Origin: JAWLCA01 sp041687395
GTDB taxonomy: Bacteria > Pseudomonadota > Alphaproteobacteria > Rhodobacterales > Rhodobacteraceae
NCBI GenBank assembly: GCA_041687395.1
Contig: JAWLCA010000019.1
Span: forward strand, 29,531 to 93,530
DNA: 64,000 nt
Direction: 5' to 3'
The notes beneath the pieces were generated by a model that saw only the letters and a program-made list of their open reading frames with translations, was not told the DNA's origin and ran no database searches. Shown here in pieces: positions 47,985 to 56,518 of the stretch. A program made the translations under genes and the position numbers. Within the stretch, counting starts at the first letter, position 1, and every line of letters starts with the position of its first letter.

Positions 47985-48726
47985 CGACCAGGTGGTAGCT
48001 GCCATTGACGAAACTTGCGCGCTCAGACAGCAGGAAGCAGACGAGGGCAGAGACCTCCTCCGGTTCTCCGATGCGGCCGATCGGATGCATCCCGGCCAGT
48101 CCGTCCAGCATCTCATCGCTCAGGTTCTTCGTCAGCAGCGGCGTGGCGATGAAGCCGGGACCAACGGCGTTCACACGCACGCCCTGGGATGCATATTCGA
48201 TGGCAGCAGACCGGGTCAGGCCAAGCAGTCCGTGCTTGGCCGCCGAGTAGGCCGACGAGTTGGAGAAGCCGACGCTGCCCAGGATCGAGGCCATGTTGAC
48301 GATCGCGCCGCCGCCCGCGCGCAGCATCGCGGGGATCTGGTGGCGCATGCCGTAGAAGACGCCGTTCAGGTTGATGTCGATAACCTGTCGCCATCCGTCG
48401 ACCGGGTACTCTCCGCTCGGCGCCTGCGGACCGCCGATGCCGGCATTGTTCACCGCCATGTGCAACGCCCCGCCCTTGTCTTCGGCAAGCGCAACGAGGC
48501 GCTCCATCGCTGCAGGATCGGCAACATCGTCGGCCGAGGCATCGGCCTTGCCGCCCGCCGTGCGGATTTCGTCAGCCACGCGGCCGGCCGCATCGCGGTC
48601 GATGTCGCTGACAATGACATGCGCACCCGACCGTCCCAGTTCGCGCGCAATTTCGGCGCCGATGCCGGACCCGGCGCCGGTGACGATGGCGGTCCTTCCG
48701 TTGAACGAGAAACTGACGTCGCTCAT
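47962..48726 (-). CDS. Short-chain dehydrogenase/reductase (cluster, second)
   Basis: A 254-residue classical SDR: TGAGSGIG at 16-23, acidic Asp41 after strand 2 (VIVSDIDR) that favours NAD, NNAGIGG, Ser147, Tyr160-x3-Lys164 (SAYSAAKHG). Ends YHLVDGAYTAQ, typical of the family. Probably the alcohol or hydroxyacyl dehydrogenase at the head of the catabolic cluster. AAAGGA precedes the ATG at 48726. It is the first gene of the leftward set, whose promoter should lie in the 305-bp gap to its right. Confidence 0.88.
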   Translation of the reverse strand: MSDVSFSFNGRTAIVTGAGSGIGAEIARELGRSGAHVIVSDIDRDAAGRVADEIRTAGGKADASADDVADPAAMERLVALAEDKGGALHMAVNNAGIGGPQAPSGEYPVDGWRQVIDINLNGVFYGMRHQIPAMLRAGGGAIVNMASILGSVGFSNSSAYSAAKHGLLGLTRSAAIEYASQGVRVNAVGPGFIATPLLTKNLSDEMLDGLAGMHPIGRIGEPEEVSALVCFLLSERASFVNGSYHLVDGAYTAQ

Positions 48727-49031
48727 GGCCTGTCCTTTCTGATTTCCGGGCAGTATCCGCCCCACAATATTTTTTCCTATGCCCCGATGATCTATGCCAG
48801 CCGCACCTGGATGTGAACCTCTGCAAACACCGCGCCGTCGGCGGCTGGCTCGGCAAAGGCCGAACCTCGGCTGAGCGGATTATTGCGCGATTTCGTGACG
48901 CCGCGATCACGGCGCCTTGAGGCCGCTTGCGTTGGTCGGCCTGCACCACCACCTCAATCACAGGCGCGGGCGAGTACACGACCTGCGTAGCCTTGGGGCG
49001 CGCGATGCGCTCCGGACAAAGGAGAACAGTG
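48727..49031. other. Intergenic region before beta-barrel gene
   Basis: Divergent spacer of 305 bp. It should hold promoters for the SDR cluster and the barrel gene; an AT-rich patch lies near 48761-48777. Minus-strand frames here look coding-like in composition in two frames (about 48800-48990) but lack starts and family similarity, so I make no gene call. Confidence 0.4.
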
Positions 49032-49640
49032 ATGAAGACAGGTAAAGCAATTCTCGCGTCGGCCTCGATCATGGCCGCAGTCGCCGCATCACCGGCGCTT
49101 GCCGGCGGATTGGCAGACCCGGTGGTGGAGCCGGCGCTTCAACCAGTGGCTGCAGCGCCCGTGGCGCGCGCGAACGGCAACTGGGGCGGCTTCTACGCTG
49201 GTGGCCAGCTTGGCTATGGCACCGGGGACGCTGATGGTGACGATTTCGACGGTGGTCTGCTTGGCGCGCATGTGGGTTACAACTTCGACCTTGGCGGCTA
49301 CGTGCTGGGCGTCGAACTGGACGGCGATCTCGGCAAGCTCGAACTTGACAGCGGCTTTGGGGAAATCGATCAAGTCATCCGGCTGAAGGGCCGGGCTGGT
49401 GTCGATCTGGGCCAGACGATGCTCTATGGTACAGCAGGTGTTGCCCGCGCGCGTGTGGACACAGGGGGCGGCTCGTTGCGCGACAACGGCTACTTTGGCG
49501 GCGTCGGCGTTGATTATGCGGTGACCGATAGCGTCATTGTTGGGGGTGAGTTGCTGTACCATCAGTTTGATGATTTCGACGGTACTGGCGTGGACGCCGA
49601 TGCGACGTCACTGCGGGCGAAGGTTTCGTTCCGCTTCTGA
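49032..49640 (+). CDS. Outer-membrane beta-barrel protein
   Basis: A 202-residue exported protein. A signal peptide ends with SPALA about residue 24. The mature part alternates polar and hydrophobic residues (WGGFYAGGQLGYGTGDADGD, LGAHVGYNFDLGGYVLGVEL) and ends in Phe (AKVSFRF), marking an eight-strand barrel like the Omp25/31 group. Acidic loops are rich in Asp and Gly. AAAGGAG is seven bases from the ATG. Monocistronic, ended by the hairpin at 49665. Confidence 0.88.
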   Translation: MKTGKAILASASIMAAVAASPALAGGLADPVVEPALQPVAAAPVARANGNWGGFYAGGQLGYGTGDADGDDFDGGLLGAHVGYNFDLGGYVLGVELDGDLGKLELDSGFGEIDQVIRLKGRAGVDLGQTMLYGTAGVARARVDTGGGSLRDNGYFGGVGVDYAVTDSVIVGGELLYHQFDDFDGTGVDADATSLRAKVSFRF

Positions 49641-49664
49641 GTTTCTCGAACCGAAAAGCTCTCG

Positions 49665-49689
49665 ACGGGCGGTGCAATGCACCGCCCGT
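49665..49689. terminator. Bidirectional terminator, perfect 12-bp stem
   Basis: ACGGGCGGTGCA (49665-49676) pairs with TGCACCGCCCGT (49678-49689). It lies 25 bases past the barrel gene and touches the end of the decarboxylase gene, so it can serve both strands, though the T-runs are weak. Confidence 0.6.
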
Positions 49690-51089
49690 TATGCTTTCCA
49701 GCCCACGCTACTGAATTCTTGCACCACCGTTTCCACCGTCATTACGTCCTCTCTCGTGCAGTCGAACTGACCAACCTGAACGCGGATCACGAAGCGGCCC
49801 TCGTGGCGTGACTGTGTCAGATAGACGCGCCCGTCGTCGTTGATGCGCGTCAGCAAGGCCTCGGTCGCCGCATCGCCGCCTTCCATTGCAAAGCTGAAAA
49901 GCGACAGTCGCGGCTCGGTGATGATGCTGATGCCGGGCAGCGCCGCCAGTCTGTCGCGCAACTCGGCGGCCCAGGCAACGTGGTTCCGGATGCGCGCGCG
50001 CAGCCCCTCCAGCCCATAGGCGCGCAGGGTAAACCACAGCTTCAGCGCCCGGAACCGACGGCCAAGCGGCAGCGTCCATTCGTTGAAATTCACGATCTCG
50101 GATTGCCCCAGCGTCTGCAGATAATCGGGACGCAGGCCAAGGGTGCGAACCTGCGGCGTGGCGTCAGCAAGAAATTGTACCGCGCAGTCGAACTGTGCAC
50201 CCAGCCATTTGTGCGGATTGAAAACGATGCTGTCGGCGCCATCGATCCCGTCCCAAAGCCTGCGAAACTCCGGGCAGATCATCGCGGACCCCGCCCATGC
50301 CGCATCGACATGAGTGTAGAGGCCATGGCGCCGCGCGACCTCTAGCGCAGGGCGAAGCCGGTCGATCGCGCCGACCGAGGTGCCGCCGACACAGAGGATC
50401 AGCCCGGCGGGACGGTACCCCGCAGCAACATCGGCCGTAATCGCGGCGTCCAGCGCGACAGCGTCGATCGACAGATCGGCGTCGGTCGCCACCTTCACCA
50501 GGTTGGCCTGCCCGATCCCGGCCACGCGCACCGCCTTGTCGACCGAAGAATGGGTCTGGTTCGAGGCATAGATGCGAAGGCGAGGGCCACCCGACAGGCC
50601 CTCCTGCAAGCCCTCCCAGTCCAGCGCCCGCTCGCGCATCGTCAGCACCGCGGCCAGCGTCGCGGTCGAGGCGCTGTCGTGGATCGTACCTGTGAAGTGC
50701 TGCCCCAGTCCCAGCGCCTCGCGCAGCCAGACCATCATCACCTGCTCGACCTCGGTCGCTGCCGGGGAGGTTTGCCAAAGCATCGCCTGCGCTGCGATCG
50801 CGTTCGCCAGTTGCTCGGCCAGCATCGAGGCGGGCGCGGCATTGGCCGGGAAATAGGCGAAAAAACGCGGATGCTGCCAATGCGTCATCCCGTCGGGGAT
50901 CAGCCGTTCGAAATCGGCAAAGATCGCCTCGATCGGCTCGGCCTGCTCGGGCGGTGTGGCGGGAAGGCGGGCCGATATCTCGCCCGGCGCTGTCTGCGCG
51001 CGTACCGGACGGTCGCGGAGGGTGGAGTGATACTCATGCGCCCAGTCGGCCGCCACCTTCGACCAGTGTCTCAGATCATCGTGATTCAT
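49689..51089 (-). CDS. PLP-dependent amino acid decarboxylase (group II)
   Basis: A 466-residue group II decarboxylase related to aromatic-L-amino-acid decarboxylase. The PLP Lys290 is in NPHKWLG; HWQHPRFFAYFP, HDSASTATLAAV and HVDAAWAGSA are typical of this branch. It could act on Trp, Tyr, DOPA or related acids; the exact substrate is not readable. GGAGGG precedes the ATG at 51089. Divergent from cysS across 211 bp. Confidence 0.9.
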   Translation of the reverse strand: MNHDDLRHWSKVAADWAHEYHSTLRDRPVRAQTAPGEISARLPATPPEQAEPIEAIFADFERLIPDGMTHWQHPRFFAYFPANAAPASMLAEQLANAIAAQAMLWQTSPAATEVEQVMMVWLREALGLGQHFTGTIHDSASTATLAAVLTMRERALDWEGLQEGLSGGPRLRIYASNQTHSSVDKAVRVAGIGQANLVKVATDADLSIDAVALDAAITADVAAGYRPAGLILCVGGTSVGAIDRLRPALEVARRHGLYTHVDAAWAGSAMICPEFRRLWDGIDGADSIVFNPHKWLGAQFDCAVQFLADATPQVRTLGLRPDYLQTLGQSEIVNFNEWTLPLGRRFRALKLWFTLRAYGLEGLRARIRNHVAWAAELRDRLAALPGISIITEPRLSLFSFAMEGGDAATEALLTRINDDGRVYLTQSRHEGRFVIRVQVGQFDCTREDVMTVETVVQEFSSVGWKA

Positions 51090-51300
51090 CCAACCCTCCG
51101 TCGCGGCGCGACAGTCGCACCGGGCGGGGGGGTGGTGCAAGTTTCGCTTGCCTCGACCACGGGCAGGCGCGATAGATGCGGCATGAGAACGCGCCGCACC
51201 ATTGCCACCTGCTGCATTACCGGCTGACACCGTCAGGCGGGCCGTTCTTCTGTCTTCACACCGGAACGATGCAGCCCGCCGGCAAGGCCCGAGGGGGACC

Positions 51301-52686
51301 ATGACCGAGATCAGGCTGACCAATACCCGCACCCGCCGGAAAGAGGTCTTTGAACCGATCGACCCGAAGAACGTGCGGATGTATGTCTGCGGCCCCACGG
51401 TCTACGACCGGGCGCACTTGGGCAATGCCCGCCCCGTGGTCGTGTTCGACGTGCTGTACCGGCTGCTGCGCCACGTTTACGGGCCGGACCACGTGACCTA
51501 TGTGCGCAACTTCACCGACGTGGACGACAAGATCAACGCCAAGGCGGCCGAGACGGGCCGCCCGATCCGAGAGATCACGGACGAGACGATCCGCTGGTAT
51601 CATGAGGACATGGATGCGCTGGGTGCCTTGCGCCCGACGCACGAGCCGCGCGCTACGGAATGGATCGGCGCGATGATCGGCATGATCGCGGACCTGATCG
51701 AAAAGGGTCACGCCTATGCGGCCGAGGGGCATGTCTTGTTCGACGTGCGCTCCTACGCCGACTACGGCAAGCTGTCGGGCCGCAGCCTCGACGACATGAT
51801 CGCCGGCGCCCGGGTGGAGGTCGCACCGTTCAAGCGCGACCCGATGGACTTCGTGCTCTGGAAGCCCTCTACCGGCGACCAGCCGGGCTGGGACAGCCCG
51901 TGGGGCCATGGTCGGCCCGGCTGGCATATCGAATGCTCCGCCATGGCCCATGAACTGCTGGGGGAGACCTTCGACATCCACGCCGGCGGCATCGACCTGC
52001 AGTTCCCCCACCATGAGAACGAGATCGCCCAAAGCCGCTGCGCCCACCCAGAGGGAGGCTTCGCCCGCTACTGGCTGCACAACGAGATGTTGCAGGTGGA
52101 GGGGAAGAAGATGTCCAAGAGCTTGGGCAACTTCTTCACGGTGCGGGATCTGCTGGACCAGGGTATCCCGGGCGAGGTGATCCGGTTCGTGATGTTGCAG
52201 ACGCATTATTCGAAGCCGATGGATTGGACGGCGGAGAAGGCGCGGCAGGCCCACGCGACGCTCAGGAAGTGGAGGGCGCAGACAAGTGGCGTGGCGTGCG
52301 GACATCCATACTCGGCGGTTGAATCGGCCCTGGCGGACGATCTGAACACTGCGGGTGCAATTGCTGAGTTGCATCAGCTTTCGCACGCATCGGATCAGCC
52401 GACACTTCTGGCTTCTGCACAACTCTTGGGGCTGCTGACACCTGAACTCTCTGGCTGGGAAGGGAGTTCCCTCGTGTCAGGTGCCGATCTGTCGCTGCTA
52501 GATGACCTGGCTCATATCCTGCATAAGGAGCGTGAAACGGCATTGGCGACAAAAGACTTTGCTGAGGTTGATCGTCTGAAGCGCGGGCTCGTGGAGGCAG
52601 GAGTGGAGGTGCGCATTTCCAAGACTGGCGTCGAACTTCTGCCCACAGATGAATTTGACTTTCGCAAGATCGAGGCACTTAGATGA
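51301..52686 (+). CDS. cysS: Cysteinyl-tRNA synthetase
   Basis: A 461-residue class I synthetase. Zinc Cys30 and the HIGH-type HLGN at 39-42 open the catalytic domain; KKMSKS lies near 270-275; GWHIECSAM and IDLQFPHHENE are also intact. From about residue 320 the codon use is visibly less GC-rich than in the rest of the gene and neighbours. First gene of a four-gene operon whose members overlap by four bases each. Confidence 0.97.
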   Translation: MTEIRLTNTRTRRKEVFEPIDPKNVRMYVCGPTVYDRAHLGNARPVVVFDVLYRLLRHVYGPDHVTYVRNFTDVDDKINAKAAETGRPIREITDETIRWYHEDMDALGALRPTHEPRATEWIGAMIGMIADLIEKGHAYAAEGHVLFDVRSYADYGKLSGRSLDDMIAGARVEVAPFKRDPMDFVLWKPSTGDQPGWDSPWGHGRPGWHIECSAMAHELLGETFDIHAGGIDLQFPHHENEIAQSRCAHPEGGFARYWLHNEMLQVEGKKMSKSLGNFFTVRDLLDQGIPGEVIRFVMLQTHYSKPMDWTAEKARQAHATLRKWRAQTSGVACGHPYSAVESALADDLNTAGAIAELHQLSHASDQPTLLASAQLLGLLTPELSGWEGSSLVSGADLSLLDDLAHILHKERETALATKDFAEVDRLKRGLVEAGVEVRISKTGVELLPTDEFDFRKIEALR

Positions 52687-54305
52687 CCCCGGAGCGCCTG
52701 TACCTCTACGACACCACGCTCCGCGACGGGCAGCAGACGCAGGGCGTGCAGTTCTCGACAGTCGAGAAGGTCGAAATCGCGCAGATGCTCGACGCACTGG
52801 GTGTCGATTACATCGAGGGCGGATGGCCCGGAGCCAACCCGACCGACAGCGATTTTTTCGCTCAGGCTCCGCTGACGCGGGCGCGGATGACGGCCTTTGG
52901 CATGACCAAGCGCGCCGGGCGCTCGGCGGCGAACGACGATGTGCTGGCGGCGGTGACGAATGCCGGAACGGGCACGGTCTGCCTGGTCGGAAAGGCGCAT
53001 CCGTTTCATGTTACAGCCGCGCTGGGCATTTCGCTTGACGAAAACCTCGAGTGTGTCCGCGCCTCGGTCGCGCATCTGGTGGGCCTGGGACGCGAGGCGA
53101 TCTTTGACGCCGAGCACTTTTTCGATGGCTGGAGAGCCGACCCGGACTATGCGCTGGCCTGTCTGACCGCCGCGCTGGACGCGGGTGCGCGGTGGGTGGT
53201 GCTGTGCGACACCAATGGCGGCACGCTGCCGGGTCAGATCGGCGCGGTAACAGCGCAAGTGATCGCAAGTGGCGTGCCCGGGGATCGGCTCGGCATCCAT
53301 ACCCACAATGACACCGAGACAGCCGTGGCCGGAAGCCTTGCCGCGGTCGAGGCGGGCGCGCGTCAGGTGCAGGGCACCTTGAACGGCCTGGGAGAGCGCT
53401 GTGGCAATGCCAACCTGACCTCTCTGGTCCCGACGCTGCTGCTGAAGGAACCATGGGTGACCCGGTTCGACATCGGGGTCAGCCTGGACGCCCTGGCGGG
53501 GCTGACGCGGATGTCGCGGCGGCTGGACGACATCCTGAACCGCGTGCCTCTGCGCAGTGCGCCCTACGTCGGCGCCAGCGCCTTTGCGCACAAGGCGGGG
53601 CTGCACGCCAGCGCGATCCTGAAGGATCCGGCAACCTATGAGCATGTCGATCCCGGCGTCGTCGGCAATGCACGCATCATCCCGATGAGTAATCAGGCGG
53701 GCCAGTCGAATCTGCGCGCGCGACTGGCGGCGGCGGGGATCGAGGTGTCGCCGGGAGATCCCCGCCTTGCCGGGATCCTTGAACGGATCAAGGCGAGCGA
53801 GGATCAGGGTTACGCCTATGACAGCGCGCAGGCGTCGTTCGAGTTGCTGGCGCGACGCGAACTCGGCCTGATGCCCGAGTTCTTCGAGGTGAAGCGCTAC
53901 CGGGTCACGGTGGAGCGGCGCAAGAACAAGTATGACCGGATGGTCAGCCTGTCCGAGGCGGTGGTTGTGGTGAAGTTGGGTGGGCGCAAGGTTCTGTCGG
54001 TCTCGGAATCGATGGACGAGAGCGGATCGGACCGTGGCCCCGTGAACGCGCTGGCCAAGGCGCTGGCGAAGGACTTGGGCCCATATCAGGCGCTGATCGA
54101 CGACATGAAGCTTGTGGATTTCAAGGTGCGCATCACCCAGGGCGGTACCGAGGCCGTGACCCGCGTGATCATCGACAGCGAAGACGGGCAGGGGCGGCGC
54201 TGGTCCACTGTCGGCGTTTCGCCGAACATCGTCGATGCCAGTTTCGAGGCGTTGCTGGATGCGATCAACTGGAAGCTGGTTCGCGACGGGGCAGCGGTGG
54301 CATGA
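52683..54305 (+). CDS. cimA: (R)-citramalate synthase
   Basis: A 540-residue enzyme of the isopropylmalate synthase superfamily. DTTLRDGQQTQGV lies near 10-22, HTHNDTETAVA and GLGERCGNANL are the metal and substrate blocks, and a C-terminal LeuA-dimer regulatory domain is present. It condenses pyruvate and acetyl-CoA for isoleucine synthesis. The YIEGGWPGANPTD block matches the citramalate group and not LeuA. Overlaps cysS by ATGA. Confidence 0.95.
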   Translation: MTPERLYLYDTTLRDGQQTQGVQFSTVEKVEIAQMLDALGVDYIEGGWPGANPTDSDFFAQAPLTRARMTAFGMTKRAGRSAANDDVLAAVTNAGTGTVCLVGKAHPFHVTAALGISLDENLECVRASVAHLVGLGREAIFDAEHFFDGWRADPDYALACLTAALDAGARWVVLCDTNGGTLPGQIGAVTAQVIASGVPGDRLGIHTHNDTETAVAGSLAAVEAGARQVQGTLNGLGERCGNANLTSLVPTLLLKEPWVTRFDIGVSLDALAGLTRMSRRLDDILNRVPLRSAPYVGASAFAHKAGLHASAILKDPATYEHVDPGVVGNARIIPMSNQAGQSNLRARLAAAGIEVSPGDPRLAGILERIKASEDQGYAYDSAQASFELLARRELGLMPEFFEVKRYRVTVERRKNKYDRMVSLSEAVVVVKLGGRKVLSVSESMDESGSDRGPVNALAKALAKDLGPYQALIDDMKLVDFKVRITQGGTEAVTRVIIDSEDGQGRRWSTVGVSPNIVDASFEALLDAINWKLVRDGAAVA

Positions 54306-55015
54306 GTGCCTTCTTCGAGGTTTACGGGGAACTTGAGCGGGAGGGTCCAGGGGACCGCGAGAGCCTCGACTGGGCGGTTGGCGTGGCGCGATCGCCCGCA
54401 GACGCGGTGATACTGGATGCGGGATGCGGATCGGGCGCGGACATTCCGGGTCTTCTTGCACATGCTCCTGACGGGCGCGTCGTGGCGGTCGATCTGCATG
54501 CGCCTTTCATCGAGCGTATCCGCAGTGCACATGGCCAAGATCCCCGTGTTCGGGCCGAGGTCGGCGACATGACCGATCCGCCGGGAGGCCCGTTCGATCT
54601 GATCTGGTCGGCGGGTGCGATCTATTTTCCGGGTGTCGCGGCCGGGCTGCGGGCCTGGCGGCAGCATCTGGCACCGGGCGGGCGCGTGGCGTTCTCTCAG
54701 GTCGCCTGGGTCGTGCCGGCACCCTCGGATACGGCGCGCGAATTCTGGATGGCCGAGTATCCTGAGATGACAGATCGCAAAGGGGTGTTGGCTCAGGTTG
54801 CCGAAGCCAATTACCGCGTACTGGCCGACAGATGGCTGCCACAGGCGGCATGGGCAGCCTATTATGCCCCGCTGCAGGCGCGGTTGCGGCGCCTGCGCCC
54901 CGGTGCGGATGCAGACCTGGCCGAGGTTCTGGACCAGGCCGAACGCGAAGTCGCGTGCTGGCGCGCGCGCGGGACGGAGTATGGCTACCTGCAGGTCGTG
55001 GCGGAACCGGCATGA
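54302..55015 (+). CDS. Class I SAM-dependent methyltransferase
   Basis: A 237-residue methyltransferase with motif I ILDAGCGSGADIPGLL, VVAVDLHAPFI and FDLIWSAGAIYFPG. No substrate can be named; the fold is of the trans-aconitate or small-molecule methyltransferase kind. It overlaps cimA and the next gene by four bases each, so it is made with them. It may share a pathway with its operon neighbours or be an accessory. Confidence 0.85.
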   Translation: MSAFFEVYGELEREGPGDRESLDWAVGVARSPADAVILDAGCGSGADIPGLLAHAPDGRVVAVDLHAPFIERIRSAHGQDPRVRAEVGDMTDPPGGPFDLIWSAGAIYFPGVAAGLRAWRQHLAPGGRVAFSQVAWVVPAPSDTAREFWMAEYPEMTDRKGVLAQVAEANYRVLADRWLPQAAWAAYYAPLQARLRRLRPGADADLAEVLDQAEREVACWRARGTEYGYLQVVAEPA

Positions 55016-55782
55016 GCCTTGCTGCCTGCGCTGCGCTGGTTGAACGGGGCGACCCTGACCGCTTTCTGGCCACGATGGCAGCGCCGCCCGCCGCACGGAC
55101 GAAGCTGTTTCCGCTCTATGCCTTCAACCTGGAGGTGGCGCGCGCGCCTTGGGTCACGCAGGAGCCGTTGATTGCGGAGATGCGCCTGCAGTGGTGGCGC
55201 GATGCGCTGGACGAGATCGGCGGCGCGGAGCCGGTCCGCGCCCATGAGGTGACGACCCCGCTTGCGCAGGAACTGCGGGAGGCGGCGGTGCCGGTCACAC
55301 CGCTGGACGGGCTGGTGGCGGCACGGCGCTGGGACATCGCGGGTGAACCGTTCCCGGATGAAGGTGCGCTGTGGGATCACCTCGATGCGACGGCGGGAAC
55401 CCTGATGTGGGCCGCTACACGCCTGCTGGGCGGTGCGGATGAGCAGACGGTGCGCGCTGCCGGTCAGGCGGCCGGGCTTGCCGCATGGCTGGTCGCGGTC
55501 CCAGAGTTGACGGCGCGGGGTCGGCATCCATTGCCGGACCAATCGCCCGATGCGATCCACCGGCTGGCAGAAGAGGGTCTTGCGCGGTTGGCGCAGGCGC
55601 GTGCGGGCCGCTCTGGCGTCCCGCGCCCGGCGGTGCCGGCGCTGCTGGCGGGATGGCGAAGCGCCCCGATCCTTGCCATGGCGACCCGGCAGCCGGAACG
55701 GGTGGTTGCCGGTGGGCTTGTTCAGTCGGAATTCGCGCGACGGGGATCGCTGTTGTGGCGCGCAGCGACGGGGCGCTGGTAA
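55012..55782 (+). CDS. Squalene/phytoene synthase-like protein (NDUFAF6 type)
   Basis: A 256-residue protein of the squalene/phytoene synthase fold: KLFPLYAFNLEVARAPW and LQWWRDALDEI occupy the place of the first Asp-rich site, but the DxxxD catalytic motifs are not clear. Alphaproteobacterial proteins of this length match human NDUFAF6, a complex I assembly factor of the same fold without synthase activity. The call between assembly factor and prenyl synthase rests on this missing motif. Last gene of the cysS operon, convergent with the M48 gene. Confidence 0.78.
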   Translation: MSLAACAALVERGDPDRFLATMAAPPAARTKLFPLYAFNLEVARAPWVTQEPLIAEMRLQWWRDALDEIGGAEPVRAHEVTTPLAQELREAAVPVTPLDGLVAARRWDIAGEPFPDEGALWDHLDATAGTLMWAATRLLGGADEQTVRAAGQAAGLAAWLVAVPELTARGRHPLPDQSPDAIHRLAEEGLARLAQARAGRSGVPRPAVPALLAGWRSAPILAMATRQPERVVAGGLVQSEFARRGSLLWRAATGRW

Positions 55783-55783
55783 G

Positions 55784-56476
55784 TCAGGTCTGCGGCACCT
55801 GCCGCCAGCGCGCTTCAAGCTGCTCGATCGCGGCTATGCGCTCTTCGGTTTTCGGATGGCTCATCAGCCAGACGGGCATGCCGCCGCCCATGCCGGTCAG
55901 ATCGTTCAGTTTTCGGAACAGGGACTTCTGCGGTCCGGTGCCGATTCCTGCCTTGACCAGAAGTGCCGAGGCATAGGCATCGGCTTCATACTCATCCTGA
56001 CGGCTTAGCCGGGCGGCAAGGAGCGAAGTGAGCATGTTGGCGATCCAGATGCCCACACCGGGCAGAAACCGGTTCAAAACCGCTGCCAGCGCGACCCTGA
56101 TCGCGTTCTGGCCCGAAAAGTCGATCATCCGTCGGCGCGTGTGTCCCAGTGCCACATGCCCCAGTTCGTGGGCGATGACGCTGCCCAGCTCTTCGGCCGT
56201 GACCTCGCCCTCGCGGAACTTTCGGTAGAAGCCCCGCGTCAGGAAGATGCGCCCGTCAGGCGCGGCCAGGCCATTCACCGGATCGACCTCGTAGAGGTGA
56301 ACCTTGATGGCATCGAGCCCAAGCGCCCGCGCCATCCGGTCGGTGACGCGCCGGATCTCTCGGTCGGCGAGGATGGTCGAGCGCGTGTCCAGTTCGCGTG
56401 ACGTCCGCCAGACCGAGAAGCGGTACATTACGTAGGCATATGCGATCGCCAGCAGGATCGGCGTGAGCTTCAACAT
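55784..56476 (-). CDS. M48-family membrane metalloprotease
   Basis: A 230-residue protease of the Ste24/HtpX kind. One N-terminal membrane helix (about residues 3-20), then the zinc motif His103-Glu104-x2-His107 in IAHELGHVAL; EADAYA supplies the third ligand and SHPKTEERIAA the usual C-terminal turn. Predicted to handle misfolded membrane or periplasmic proteins. The stop lies one base from the convergent stop of the previous gene. Confidence 0.88.
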   Translation of the reverse strand: MLKLTPILLAIAYAYVMYRFSVWRTSRELDTRSTILADREIRRVTDRMARALGLDAIKVHLYEVDPVNGLAAPDGRIFLTRGFYRKFREGEVTAEELGSVIAHELGHVALGHTRRRMIDFSGQNAIRVALAAVLNRFLPGVGIWIANMLTSLLAARLSRQDEYEADAYASALLVKAGIGTGPQKSLFRKLNDLTGMGGGMPVWLMSHPKTEERIAAIEQLEARWRQVPQT

Positions 56477-56518
56477 GCGCAGAATATGGGGCCTGCCTGC
56501 CGTCCGGGCAATGGCCCA

